Source: Bacteroidales bacterium (GTDB lineage: Bacteria; Bacteroidota; Bacteroidia; Bacteroidales; WCHB1-69). Taken from it: 64,000 nucleotides of DNA. Where the stretch lies: positions 1-64,000 of the forward strand of contig JAKSMG010000007.1 in NCBI GenBank assembly GCA_024400755.1. Reading direction: 5' to 3'. The notes beneath the pieces were generated by a model. That model was given only the letters and a program-made list of their open reading frames with translations, did not search any database and was not told where the DNA came from. Made by a program: the position numbers and the translations under genes. Shown in pieces: positions 24,711-33,288 of the stretch (its first letter is position 1; each line of letters begins with the position of its first letter).

Positions 24711-27401
24711 TTATTTGTTGTCGTTGAGGTAATTATCGTTGAAAAATTCAGGATACATATCCCGCTTGTCTTTCATATTATAATAAGTTGTATAGTTGCT
24801 GGCAGACATAGAATAAATCACGAAGTCCTTGGCACTGAGATGGGTGGCAAAAACGTGATTCTTAATCATAATATTGTAGTAGTTCATCGCCACAGACTTG
24901 TTCTTGAACTTCGAAATCGTTATCATTTGGTCTGTTTTATTGATGAAAAAGCTATTCATATTAAATTGTTCCAGACTGAAAAATTCACGATTGAAGTTGG
25001 CGATTTCGTCTTTCACCGTTTGCATAGGCACGGCACTTGAATTGAGGATGACCACCACGTAATGAATTTCGTCGGGCTTGTCCACGAATGGAGAGGCGGC
25101 TTTTTTGGCGGCTTGAGCCACGGCTTTTTGGGCTGTGGTGTCGCCGGCTTGTGCCAATGTCTGGTTGACGTCGGCGGCAAAGTTGGATAAGTAGATGCGG
25201 GCCAAGGTCTCCACTTCGGTATTCGGGAAGTTGATGATAACATTGGAGAGTGCGCGTTTCAAGGAGTCTTCACCCATTGTTTGACCAACGGCGACCGCAC
25301 GCAAGTAGGCAAATTTGGAAGCCAGCACCACGTCTGTGCAATTGGGTAAAACACTATTGGCTATGTCAATGGTCTTCTGCCATTGTTTCTTGCTGTAATA
25401 ATCGTAAGCCACATCGTATTTACGCTCGTTTTCTTTCATCTTTTCTTCCAATCTCAAATAATAAGTCGGATCGGAAATGATTTTGGCGTAATCGGTATTG
25501 GCATATTGCGTGAGAATGATGTTTTTGTAGTGATCCGCCTGTGTTTGGTCTCCTTCTTTGGAATAATTAAGATAAAGCAGATAAATGGAAGAAAGGGCCA
25601 AGTCGTGATCTGGATAACGCTGAATGAGTTTTTTGAGCGTTTCGTTGGCGCGCTTGTAGTCGCTGAGTTGTTCCATATAGATAAGCGCACAGTTGTACAG
25701 GGCTTCCACGACCAAGGCATTGGACGAGTCCATCGCTTCCGGGGTCAAAGGAAGGTCTTGGGTATAGTAAGCCGGCTTTTTGGGGTCGGTTTCGCGTTTG
25801 GGAATGGGATTTCCGTCCTCGTCATATTCAACGCTGTCTTGTACGGCATTGGGATTGTTCAAGGCAGCCATATCTTCGAACGAAATCTGCTGCTTGTTGC
25901 TGATGCGCCAATAGTCTTCCAACTTTCTGTTGCCCCAACGTCTGTAGAATTCCGTTTGGCCAGATGACAGCAAGGCGGTGTTGTAGAAGTACCATTTGCC
26001 GCTTTGGTTGTTGCTGATGTTGATGTTGGCCATACCTGCCGTGGATTGAAGGGCCAGCATTCGAGCGGCTTCTTCTTCCGCTTCCCTTCGTTCTTTTTCG
26101 GTATAGGCAGCAATCATTTTCTGTACCCAGCTGTTTCGTTGGGCTTCGCTCATCTTGGCAATGCGTTGCAAACTGTCTTGAAGGTTAATCATTTTGATGT
26201 TGTCGGTTAATTCCCTCAATACATTCGCCTTTTTGATGATCTGGTCGTAACCGGGATAGTTCTTGGGAATGCTCATCGTTGCCGTGTCGTAATAATTTTG
26301 AGCATTCATATAGTCTTCTTCTTCAAAATAAATATCAGCCAATTTCAAACTTGAAAAGGTTCGTTGGTAGTCGTTGTTGCTGTAAGAAGCCACTGAAAGA
26401 GCCAGGTTTTCCTTGCGTTCGTCAATTTCTTCGTCAATGCGATAGATTTCAGAAATGGCATAATAGATTTGGTCTTTGTAGTCTTCGTTTTTCTTTTCCT
26501 CCAGCATCTTCCGCAATTCCTTCAAAATCCGTGCCTTGGCTTCCTTGCTGCCGTCGTAGTTGGTGGCCAGGTGCATTTGGGCGCTAAATTCCATATCGTA
26601 AGGAGGCGTACGCTTGATGACGGTCTGGAAGCTGTGGTGGGCTTCCGTGGTTTGTCCCATCATTTCATACAGTTGGCCGCGGATAAAATAAAGTCGTGTC
26701 TTGAATTGTCGTTTGGGATTGTTGGCGATGGCATCGTTGATATAGTCAATGGCACTTTCCATTTCCCCGTCGGGAGCGGTTAGGTGATATTCTGCCATCG
26801 CGGCATTGTACAACACGTTGAGTTTTTTGGACTTTTTCTGATAAACGGCGTGATCTGCTTCATTCAGCAAGTCGAAGGCACGAGTGTAGTAATTCTGTCG
26901 GAGTGCCGTACGGGCATTCATAATCTTGGCTTCCACCTTGATGTCGGATTCCTTGTAGGTGTGTTCAATGTAGTTGAACATTCTTTGGGCCTGATTGTAG
27001 TCTTGCTTGTGAAAATACGCCTTGCCCATAATAAAGTAGGCGTTATCGATGGTTTTCACATACTCTTTTCCGCGAATGAACATCGAGTGCTTGTAAATGC
27101 ACTTGGACGATTTTTGAATCACCCTGTCCATTGACGGCAGGATGGAGCCCAGGTCGTTTTTGGCCGGATAATTATAGACGGGAAGAAGGGTCGTGTAATT
27201 GTCCTTGACTTTCGTTTCCAAGTCGGCCTCACCGGCTTTTAACGCTTCGTTGCCGTTGAAATAGACATTAAACCGTGCCGTGGTATTGTGGAAGGCCCGA
27301 TTGGGGAAGGTGTTTTTTCGAGTCGAGCACGAATTGGACAGCAACAACCCTATCGCCAAGACGATACCGATGAAATAGTATGTGAATTTCTTGTTTTTCA
27401 A
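24711..27401 (-). CDS. porW: PorW/SprE-like type IX secretion TPR lipoprotein
   Basis: 896 residues. SPII signal peptide with lipobox around Cys25 (LLLSNSC), then the family opening NRAFHNTTARFNVYFNGNEAL, a large array of TPR helices (about 90-750), an acidic and coiled stretch near 430-460, and a C-terminal globular part (DEIHYVVVILNSS..., about 780-880). PorW/SprE is an outer-membrane-associated periplasmic lipoprotein needed for type IX secretion and gliding. The call rests on the N-terminal sequence, length and the bactofilin/atpZ neighbours. 23 bp before bactofilin. Confidence 0.85.
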   Translation of the reverse strand: MKNKKFTYYFIGIVLAIGLLLSNSCSTRKNTFPNRAFHNTTARFNVYFNGNEALKAGEADLETKVKDNYTTLLPVYNYPAKNDLGSILPSMDRVIQKSSKCIYKHSMFIRGKEYVKTIDNAYFIMGKAYFHKQDYNQAQRMFNYIEHTYKESDIKVEAKIMNARTALRQNYYTRAFDLLNEADHAVYQKKSKKLNVLYNAAMAEYHLTAPDGEMESAIDYINDAIANNPKRQFKTRLYFIRGQLYEMMGQTTEAHHSFQTVIKRTPPYDMEFSAQMHLATNYDGSKEAKARILKELRKMLEEKKNEDYKDQIYYAISEIYRIDEEIDERKENLALSVASYSNNDYQRTFSSLKLADIYFEEEDYMNAQNYYDTATMSIPKNYPGYDQIIKKANVLRELTDNIKMINLQDSLQRIAKMSEAQRNSWVQKMIAAYTEKERREAEEEAARMLALQSTAGMANINISNNQSGKWYFYNTALLSSGQTEFYRRWGNRKLEDYWRISNKQQISFEDMAALNNPNAVQDSVEYDEDGNPIPKRETDPKKPAYYTQDLPLTPEAMDSSNALVVEALYNCALIYMEQLSDYKRANETLKKLIQRYPDHDLALSSIYLLYLNYSKEGDQTQADHYKNIILTQYANTDYAKIISDPTYYLRLEEKMKENERKYDVAYDYYSKKQWQKTIDIANSVLPNCTDVVLASKFAYLRAVAVGQTMGEDSLKRALSNVIINFPNTEVETLARIYLSNFAADVNQTLAQAGDTTAQKAVAQAAKKAASPFVDKPDEIHYVVVILNSSAVPMQTVKDEIANFNREFFSLEQFNMNSFFINKTDQMITISKFKNKSVAMNYYNIMIKNHVFATHLSAKDFVIYSMSASNYTTYYNMKDKRDMYPEFFNDNYLNDNK

Positions 27402-27444
27402 TTTTCTTTCGTATTAGGTTAAAGAGTAATAACGAATGAGGTTG

Positions 27445-28062
27445 TTATTTATTATTTTTTTGATCGGCGAAGTATTGCTCCAATAATCTTTGCACGTATT
27501 TTCCAAAGACGTCAAATTCGATGTTGACCACGGTGCCGGGTTTGAAGTTGTGGAAGTTGGTCATTTTATGGGTGTAAGGAATGATGGCGACGGAAAATCT
27601 GCCTTTTTCGGAATCCACCACGGTCAGACTGGTGCCGTTGACGGAAATGGAGCCCTTGGGAACCGTGAAGTTGTTCTTGCTGCTGTCGTAGGTGAAATAG
27701 TAACGCCAACTTCCGTTTTCATCCACCACTTTTTCGCAAGTGGCAGTCTGATCCACGTGACCCTGTACGATATGGCCGTCAAAACGTCCGTCCATCTTCA
27801 TACTGCGTTCCAGGTTGACTTCGTAGCCCACTTCCCAGTGGCCGAGGTTGGTCTTCAGCATTGTCTCGTCCATGGCGGTTACCACGTACTGCTTCTTTTC
27901 GGGATTGATGCTGACCACGGTTAAGCAGCAGCCGTCGTGAGCCATACTTTGATCTATCTTCAGCTCATCGGCGAAATCCACTTCTATGGTGAAATGGTAG
28001 TTCGTGTTTTCTTTTTCTATTTTGATGATTTTCCCAGTTTTCTCAACGATTCCCGTAAACAT
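27445..28062 (-). CDS. ribE: Riboflavin synthase, alpha chain
   Basis: Dismutates two 6,7-dimethyl-8-ribityllumazines to riboflavin, cytoplasmic trimer. 205 residues with two lumazine-binding repeats: MFTGIVEKTG at the N-terminus, GRFDGHIVQGHVDQTA in the first repeat, and SISVNGTSLTVV plus the tail of the second. Its substrate is made by RibH, coded at 61173. First gene of the minus-strand operon, 43 bp before porW. The leader is too short for an FMN riboswitch. Confidence 0.96.
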   Translation of the reverse strand: MFTGIVEKTGKIIKIEKENTNYHFTIEVDFADELKIDQSMAHDGCCLTVVSINPEKKQYVVTAMDETMLKTNLGHWEVGYEVNLERSMKMDGRFDGHIVQGHVDQTATCEKVVDENGSWRYYFTYDSSKNNFTVPKGSISVNGTSLTVVDSEKGRFSVAIIPYTHKMTNFHNFKPGTVVNIEFDVFGKYVQRLLEQYFADQKNNK

Positions 28063-28094
28063 AACATTCCTAATTTTTGAAATATTTTATTTTG

Positions 28095-28102
28095 CAAAAA
28101 TA
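28095..28102 (-). promoter_or_regulatory. Bacteroidetes-type -7 promoter box (TATTTTTG)
   Basis: Minus-strand TATTTTTG 32 bp upstream of the ribE start; the likely promoter of the whole ribE-to-FISUMP operon. No good -33 motif is seen. Confidence 0.55.
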
Positions 28103-28139
28103 CTACTTTTTTTTATATATAATATATTTTTCTGAATTA

Positions 28140-28345
28140 TCCCGTTTAATATTATCCTGTTTAATCTTATAAAGAGATTCCGACGAAGCAAAGCGTAGTC
28201 GGAATGGGGACGATTCATTAGACAAGAAGTGGCGGCGGCATTCCATGCGTGCATTAACTTCCTATTTTGCGCCGCCGCCATTACGCCCACAAGGTATGTC
28301 GCCATTCCGATGTTTCCGACGTAAGGATAATTCCGTTTTTATTTG
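28140..28345. repeat. Dispersed intergenic repeat with ATTCCGAC/GTCGGAAT hairpin
   Basis: In the 400 bp between ribE and the tRNA lies a module with GAGATTCCGAC...GTCGGAATG (about 28171-28205) and the end GGATAATTCCG. Related pieces are at about 28745-28795, 31212-31272 and 36010-36160 (CGGAATTATCCCCTTCCGTC, GAGATTCC). No gene seen. Confidence 0.55.
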
Positions 28346-28426
28346 TCAAATGATAAAAATAAACGGGTATTTTCATCAGTCATTTGGACTTGAAGAAATA
28401 CGGAAAAAATTTTTTTTGAAAAAATG

Positions 28427-28456
28427 TTGCAGGCAATAAAAATTTTCGTACTTTTG
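28427..28456 (+). promoter_or_regulatory. Promoter of tRNA-Ser (TTG-N19-TACTTTTG)
   Basis: TTG at 28427-28429 and TACTTTTG at 28449-28456, spacing 19 bp: a textbook Bacteroidetes promoter ending six bases before the tRNA. Confidence 0.75.
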
Positions 28457-28461
28457 CAAGT

Positions 28462-28546
28462 GGAGAGATGGCAGAGCGGTCGAATGCGGCGGTCTTGAAA
28501 ACCGTTGAGGGTCACACCTCCGGGGGTTCGAATCCCTCTCTCTCCG
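28462..28546 (+). tRNA. tRNA-Ser (anticodon TGA)
   Basis: Acceptor stem GGAGAGA (28462-28468) pairs with TCTCTCC (28539-28545), discriminator G at 28546. Anticodon loop CTTGAAA with TGA at 28496-28498; long class II variable arm; T-loop GGTTCGAATCC. The 3' CCA is not encoded. The 470 bp that follow up to the aminotransferase gene hold only a copy of the dispersed GGATAATTCCG repeat (about 28745-28795). Confidence 0.97.
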
Positions 28547-28932
28547 CAGAAGTCCGAAAGGCGTTGAAAATCAGTAATTTGCAAATAGCGATTACTGATT
28601 TTTGCGTTTTCACTGAGACAGAAACGAGACAAAAAGGTTTTGGACGAAATTAGCCCTGTCGCTTTCACAAAATGCAGATTTTGGAAAAAATTCTTCCAAA
28701 TCTTGCAAGAAAAATCAAATCATCGCCGCCATTTTTTGCCCTATGCTTCGTCGGAATCTATTCACAAGACTTAAAGGAAGGATAATTCCGTTTTTTTTGA
28801 AAATGATTCCGAAATGATATTCCAAATTTTTTAATCTCGCTTAAATATTCTCCAATCAAGACCCTAATCCATTGAGGCATAAAGTTTTTTTAGCATACTG
28901 ACGATAATGGTCTTTATGACGGATATTTTTAG

Positions 28933-28940
28933 TATCTTTG
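28933..28940 (+). promoter_or_regulatory. Bacteroidetes-type -7 promoter box (TATCTTTG)
   Basis: TATCTTTG 75 bp ahead of the aminotransferase start at 29016. The -33 element is not clear (TTTA about 15 bp upstream). Confidence 0.55.
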
Positions 28941-29015
28941 CAGAATGATTGAAAATCTGAATGATGATGGAGGATCATCTATCATTTTTGACGAAAAACA
29001 TTAAAAAACAATAAT

Positions 29016-30248
29016 ATGGAAATTTTATCGGATAGAATTTTGGCTATGGGCGAGTCTGAAACACTGGCTATGACCCAAATCGCCCGCGAATTGAAAGAAC
29101 AGGGCAAAGATGTGATTAGTTTGAGTATCGGTGAACCCGATTTCAATACACCTGAATGCGTGAAGGAATATGCGAAACAGGCCATCGACGAAAACTGGAC
29201 CCATTATCCACCAGTTCCCGGTTATCCTGAATTGCTGAAGGCTATTTGCCATAAATTCAAAAGAGACAATAACTTGGATTACGAAACCAACCAGATTGTG
29301 GTTTCAACGGGTGCAAAACAGTCCATCTACCAGCTGGTGATGGCATTGGTGAATCCCGGCGATGAAGTGATTATTCCCGCTCCTTACTGGGTGTCTTATC
29401 GTGAAATCGCCAAAGTGGCCGGCGGAAAATGCGTCTTTATTCCTGCCAAAATTGAAAATGATTTCAAAATCACTCCGGCACAGTTGAAAGCGGCCATCAC
29501 GTCTAAAACCAAACTGATTATGTTTAGCAGTCCTTCTAATCCTACGGGTATGCTTTATTCCAAAGAGGAATTGCGCGGCATTGCCGAAGTGGTGAAAGAT
29601 TATCCGCAAATTATCATTATGGCCGACGAAATTTATGAACATATCAATTTCCAAGGCAAACACGAAAGTATCGCCCAGTTTGATTTCATTAAAGACCAGG
29701 TTATTACGGTAAATGGTGTGGCGAAGGGTTTTGCTATGACGGGTTGGCGTATCGGTTTTATCGCTGCTCCCGCAAAAATCGCGAAAGCTTGCAAGAAATT
29801 GCAGGGTCAGGTTACTTCAGCCACTTGCTCTATCGCTCAGCGTGCCACTATCAAGGCGATGGAAATGGACCCGACTACCTCAAAGGATATCATCGATATG
29901 CGCAATACTTTCCAGGCACGTCGCGATATGGTTTACAAACTTTTGCAGGAAATCCATGGCTTTAAGGTCCGTCTGCCACAAGGTGCCTTCTATTTCTTCC
30001 CCGATGTGGCCGCACTCTATGGCAAAAATGTGCCTGCCGATTCTGTTTTCGCCCAAACCTACAAGAAAACCGTGATTGAAAATTCTACCGATTTGTGTAT
30101 GTACATTTTGTACGATGCCAATGTGGCTTTGGTTCAAGGTTCCGCTTTCGGTGACGACAACTGCATTCGTCTGTCGTATGCCACTTCAGAAGACAACCTG
30201 AAAGAGGCCTGCCGTCGTATCAAAGCGGCTGTGGAAAATCTGAAATAA
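29016..30248 (+). CDS. PLP-dependent aminotransferase, class I (aspartate aminotransferase-like)
   Basis: 410 residues, cytoplasmic. Fold-type I aminotransferase of the AspC/AAT-Ib kind: SIGEPDFNTP substrate loop, PPVPGYPELL, Asn in SPSNPTG, Asp in MADEIYEH, the PLP Lys237 in NGVAKGFAMTGWRIGF, and the substrate-carboxylate Arg in CIRLSYATS. Aspartate is the likely amino donor, though related prephenate or aromatic aminotransferases look alike. Single gene with its own promoter and a strong terminator. Confidence 0.9.
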   Translation: MEILSDRILAMGESETLAMTQIARELKEQGKDVISLSIGEPDFNTPECVKEYAKQAIDENWTHYPPVPGYPELLKAICHKFKRDNNLDYETNQIVVSTGAKQSIYQLVMALVNPGDEVIIPAPYWVSYREIAKVAGGKCVFIPAKIENDFKITPAQLKAAITSKTKLIMFSSPSNPTGMLYSKEELRGIAEVVKDYPQIIIMADEIYEHINFQGKHESIAQFDFIKDQVITVNGVAKGFAMTGWRIGFIAAPAKIAKACKKLQGQVTSATCSIAQRATIKAMEMDPTTSKDIIDMRNTFQARRDMVYKLLQEIHGFKVRLPQGAFYFFPDVAALYGKNVPADSVFAQTYKKTVIENSTDLCMYILYDANVALVQGSAFGDDNCIRLSYATSEDNLKEACRRIKAAVENLK

Positions 30249-30270
30249 TATTATTTAGATATTTGATCCT

Positions 30271-30306
30271 AAAAAGACGCAGTTGAGTAGGCTGCGTCTT
30301 TTTTTA
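30271..30306 (+). terminator. Rho-independent terminator
   Basis: Stem AAAAAGACGCAG (30271-30282) with CTGCGTCTTTTTTT (from 30292), 9-base loop, T-run; between the convergent aminotransferase and thpR genes, so it can act in both directions. Confidence 0.85.
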
Positions 30307-30864
30307 TTGTTTCAGTCTTGCGGTGTGCAACGGGGTGTAAATCGGTCCCGTGGGCTGCAACCGACTTTGGTACAGCGTTATTTCTTCAATGGAAATAGCT
30401 TGCCTGAAGTCGGGCTTGTTTTTTTCGATGATTTCCCAGAAAAATTTTTTGCTTTGCGTTTCCTTAATGCGGCCCAAGGTGATGTGCGGTACGACATTGC
30501 CGTGATTGGGCTCGAAGCCGAGGTCGAGTATCTTTGCTTCCAATTGCTCAAAAAGTTGCCGATAAAGTTCAAATTCGTTAAAACCCAGCCAAAGCACCGA
30601 AGGCGCGTAACGACTTCCAAAAACGCCGAGCTTGTCCATCTCCATTGAGAAGGCAGTGTTGTGGTTGGCAACATCGTTCATAATCCTTTTTAATTTGGGG
30701 ATTTGCTCATCGGGCGTTTGCCCCAAAAAGCGCAGCGTCAAATGTTGCAACTTGCTATCTACCCATACGATTTTGTCCCCGGCCAACTGGCGTTGTAGAT
30801 TTTTCATCAAGGCGAAATAGCGCTCGTCTAATTCAATTTTTGTGGCGATAAAAAGTCGTTTCAT
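30304..30864 (-). CDS. thpR: RNA 2',3'-cyclic phosphodiesterase (LigT/2H family)
   Basis: 186 residues from the ATG at 30864 (MKRLFIATKI, the usual opening; the longer frame from 30906 runs through a terminator). Two HxTx motifs of the 2H phosphoesterase family are present: H41-LTL and H127-ITL. Members open 2',3'-cyclic phosphates on RNA ends; the physiological role in bacteria is not settled. Confidence 0.92.
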   Translation of the reverse strand: MKRLFIATKIELDERYFALMKNLQRQLAGDKIVWVDSKLQHLTLRFLGQTPDEQIPKLKRIMNDVANHNTAFSMEMDKLGVFGSRYAPSVLWLGFNEFELYRQLFEQLEAKILDLGFEPNHGNVVPHITLGRIKETQSKKFFWEIIEKNKPDFRQAISIEEITLYQSRLQPTGPIYTPLHTARLKQ

Positions 30865-30888
30865 AAATAAGAATGGATTGGATGCATA

Positions 30889-30930
30889 AAAAAACAAGGT
30901 GACCAAATTGCTTCAGCCACCTTGTTTTTT
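30889..30930 (-). terminator. Terminator after ferredoxin gene
   Basis: On the minus strand AAACAAGGTG pairs with CACCTTGTTTTTTT around a 16-base loop. It lies 16 bp past the ferredoxin stop and just ahead of thpR, separating the two. Confidence 0.75.
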
Positions 30931-30945
30931 GCTTTCATCGATCTG

Positions 30946-31116
30946 TTATTCAGGGTGAATAGCTTCGCAAGGACAAGCGTCTGCACAAGCACCGCAGTCA
31001 ATGCATAAATCAGGATTGATTGAATAAGGAGTACCTTCAGTAATAGCTTCCTGAGGGCATTCACCGGCACAAGTACCGCAGCTTGCGCAAAGATCGGGAT
31101 CAATTTTATGAGCCAT
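30946..31116 (-). CDS. Small 2[4Fe-4S] ferredoxin
   Basis: A 56-residue protein, too short for most ORF cut-offs: MAHKIDPDLCASCGTCAGEC opens it, and a second CIDCGACADACP follows. Two CxxCxxCxxxCP sets bind two [4Fe-4S] clusters, as in clostridial-type ferredoxins that carry electrons for pyruvate:ferredoxin oxidoreductase and hydrogenases. Fits an anaerobe. Monocistronic, with a promoter box at 31152-31159 and a terminator at 30889-30930. Confidence 0.95.
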   Translation of the reverse strand: MAHKIDPDLCASCGTCAGECPQEAITEGTPYSINPDLCIDCGACADACPCEAIHPE

Positions 31117-31151
31117 GATTATAAATTTTTTGGGTTAATAATTATTTGCTG

Positions 31152-31159
31152 CAAAAGTA
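31152..31159 (-). promoter_or_regulatory. Bacteroidetes-type -7 promoter box (TACTTTTG)
   Basis: Minus-strand TACTTTTG 35 bp upstream of the ferredoxin ATG; a strong match to TAnnTTTG. Confidence 0.6.
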
Positions 31160-31364
31160 CGCAATTTTTTTCAATTATATGCGATTTGATTTTTTTTATT
31201 TGAAAGAATTTCGGAATGATCCCCTTAAGTCTTGCAAAGAGATTCCATCCTCCGCTGCCTCTGGCGGAATGGCGACAAGATTAGGGTATAAGGTTCAAGT
31301 GTTTAGAGGTTTGTGGAGATGCAAAATCTTGCGTCTCAGGATCTGTGTTCACAGGATAATAAAG

Positions 31365-31386
31365 CGGGCGGCGTAAACGCCGCCCG
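31365..31386. terminator. Cassette-end hairpin, cassette A
   Basis: Perfect stem CGGGCGGCGT/ACGCCGCCCG around AA. It lies 36 bp beyond the stop of the last minus-strand gene of cassette A and is followed on that strand by TTTATTAT. Near-identical stems end cassettes B, D and F. It marks the left border of the cassette array. The 305 bp between the ferredoxin and cassette A also hold a copy of the dispersed GAGATTCC repeat (31212-31272). Confidence 0.6.
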
Positions 31387-31421
31387 AGGGAATTCAATAT
31401 TCTTTTATCCTTGTTTTCCTA

Positions 31422-32072
31422 TTAATATGATTTTGTAATAACTGCACTGCCTTTGTAGATTTTTGAATAATCATTATCTTCTTCTAAAAGATAGGTGTCA
31501 AATGATCTTAGCTCGTAGGTATAATGTTCCTTTTTAGGTGAATCGTATGTCTTAATAATTGCGAGATAACCGTGCCTGTCAACTGCGTAACACCTTGGAA
31601 CACCTTGAAAGTGAGAGGATACAGTGTTTGTGGCTTTAAATATGTTAGTAACTTTTTTATATGTCGCACTATCTATCCCGTATGGCCAAAAATACAATTT
31701 CCCTTCAGGAACGCCTAATTTATGCATTCTTTTTTCTATTTCGTCTTCATTTAAATTTGAAATTTCATTTGGAGAAAGGCCGGCAATTAAAAAATACACA
31801 CGCCATTGCGAAGTATCTATTTTTGCTAAAGCGTCCTTAAAATAATTTTTAAATTGGTAAATACAGCCTCCACAATACGGATTTGAGAAACAGAAAATTT
31901 TGTTGTGTAAGGTATCGTCATAGCACCAATGTTCAATGTTCTCAAAGGAAACAGTTTCCCATTTGGTCAGTTTAGGACCAATGGTATTGCTTTGATTTTC
32001 ATTGTTTGTACTGTTGTTTATACAACTTACACACAATATGATAATTGATAGTATAATTAATGTCTTTTTCAT
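31422..32072 (-). CDS. Thioredoxin-like lipoprotein (cassette A)
   Basis: 216 residues, SPII signal peptide with Cys17 (IILCVSC). A redox-type CGGC motif (67-70) sits in KIFCFSNPYCGGCIYQF, where thioredoxin-fold proteins carry CxxC after a beta strand; no cis-Pro could be fixed with certainty. Downstream the text RCYAVDRHGYLAIIKTY resembles the end of TlpA-like domains. It overlaps the preceding lipoprotein gene by 4 bp (ATGA), so the two are translationally coupled. Its closest relative in the window is the gene at 44554, with the same partner. Confidence 0.75.
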   Translation of the reverse strand: MKKTLIILSIIILCVSCINNSTNNENQSNTIGPKLTKWETVSFENIEHWCYDDTLHNKIFCFSNPYCGGCIYQFKNYFKDALAKIDTSQWRVYFLIAGLSPNEISNLNEDEIEKRMHKLGVPEGKLYFWPYGIDSATYKKVTNIFKATNTVSSHFQGVPRCYAVDRHGYLAIIKTYDSPKKEHYTYELRSFDTYLLEEDNDYSKIYKGSAVITKSY

Positions 32073-32705
32073 TGTTCAATTAATATTCCTTCGTTAAATT
32101 TCAAGTTTGACACTTTAATTTCAAAATATTGGAATGGTCCAAATGAAGACAATCTATATAGTCCTGATGGTAAAGAAACATATTCATTATCTTTACATAG
32201 ACCCAAATCCGATGAATTAACCAATGGATGCTCATTCTCTAAAATTACCATACCATCTTTTAGCCATTTCGCATTATTCAATAAATCAGTGTCATAAATC
32301 ATAAATATTGACTCTATTTGCTGATTTTTATCTCTTTTTAGGGCAACGTATCCATTCGTACAATCCTCACTTTTTGTACGCGCTTTTACATAAACAACTG
32401 TGCAACAATCCGCATAAAATGGGGGCTCACACCAAAATTCATGGCTTTTAATAGTGGTGCCGTCAGGCTTTTGTATTGTTTCATCTTTGCAATGGTATAA
32501 CCCACTTCTATGTTCAACTTTTACAATACATTCTACATCTATTCCTAATATAGCAGCCAATTGAGTCAAAGATGGTTTTTCCCCCTTTGTAAAATCGGAA
32601 TGCTCCGAATTAATATTATTTTGAACAATTTTTTCTTTCTCGCAACTTTGGGAAAAAATTCCTATGGCAAAAATTAAGCAAAGAATTATACTGATTTTTT
32701 TTCAT
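32069..32705 (-). CDS. Cassette A leader lipoprotein, out of frame at an A8 run after the ATG
   Basis: The start ATG (32703-32705) is followed by eight A. In the same leader at 35397 there are seven, which reads MKKISIILCLIFAIGIFSQSC. With eight, the ATG frame reads MKKNQYNSLLNF and soon stops, while the true frame (signal peptide, then CEKEKIV, then about 190 residues to ...FNEGILIEQ) is open but begins with TGA. No other start precedes the signal peptide; the first in-frame Met is at 32569, after it. The mature part has several Cys (FYADCCTVVYV...) and no family I know. Likely phase-variable or rescued by slippage; a sequencing error is possible but the same A8 is in cassette G. Confidence 0.7.
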
Positions 32706-32748
32706 GATATTCATTATTTGTGTTATTCGTTAATATGTGATTTTCATT

Positions 32749-33190
32749 GGTCTCGGGCGAAAGAAAAAAGTTGTATCTTTGCAGCCCGTTTTTGAAGTGC
32801 GTGCCTTGCGGAAACCAAAAGCCGCAAGATTGAACGAATAATACAATGCCATCGGGTGTGTTTGTGGCGGGGTATATCATAGGGTTCCGCAAAAAACACG
32901 ATGATTGCCCCGCAAGGCACCTGACCTCCGCCGCCGGCACACGCTGTAACGGCAGAGCACTACCCAAGAAAGTTGTTCTTTCCCAACCTTTGCAGGTCGG
33001 GCGAAAAGGCGGAATCGGTGTTCGTTGGGTTATTCATAGTGTTGCTTTTTTATAGTTTTACACAATAGAGAAAAGTCAGTATGAGTAGCCGAAATTGTTT
33101 CATCTTGTTTGATAGAGCAAAGTTAAGGAAAAAAGTAATTGAAAATACAAATTTTTTACTTTTTTGTATTTTACTGATAATTAATATGTT
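32749..33190. repeat. Cassette-head repeat element, copy 1
   Basis: First of six copies of a 375-545 bp element. It opens with GGTCTCGGGCGAAAG, then a plus-strand TATCTTTG (32774-32781), a stem CTTGCGG/CCGCAAG, and a second stem GGCGGGG...CCCCGC extended by ATCAT/ATGAT. A small plus-strand frame of 69 codons starts at 32846 (MPSGVFVAGYIIGFRKK). The last part is AT-rich. The element begins 43 bp upstream of the leader-lipoprotein ATG on the other strand. It accounts for the gene-free stretch 32706-33288. Function unknown. Confidence 0.85.
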
Positions 33191-33245
33191 GTGTTAGACA
33201 ATAAAGCTATGAATGATTTTACAAGTTGGCAAAACTTGCTGAAAG

Positions 33246-33267
33246 CGGGCGGCGTTCACGCCGCCCG
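33246..33267. terminator. Cassette-end hairpin, cassette B
   Basis: Perfect stem CGGGCGGCG/CGCCGCCCG with loop TTCA, 22 bp past the last stop codon of cassette B on the minus strand. Confidence 0.55.
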
Positions 33268-33288
33268 GGTAAGAAATGAAAGAAATTT

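Noticed and set aside
28063-28110. FMN riboswitch ahead of ribE
   Set aside because: Leader between promoter box and ATG is only about 30 bases, too short for an RFN element.
28339-28668. Minus-strand frame of 109 codons with GERGIRTPGG
   Set aside because: It is the antisense reading of tRNA-Ser, a well-known false protein in databases.
30861-31103. Minus-strand frame of 80 codons
   Set aside because: Out-of-frame shadow of the 56-residue ferredoxin, whose eight Cys are plain in the other frame.
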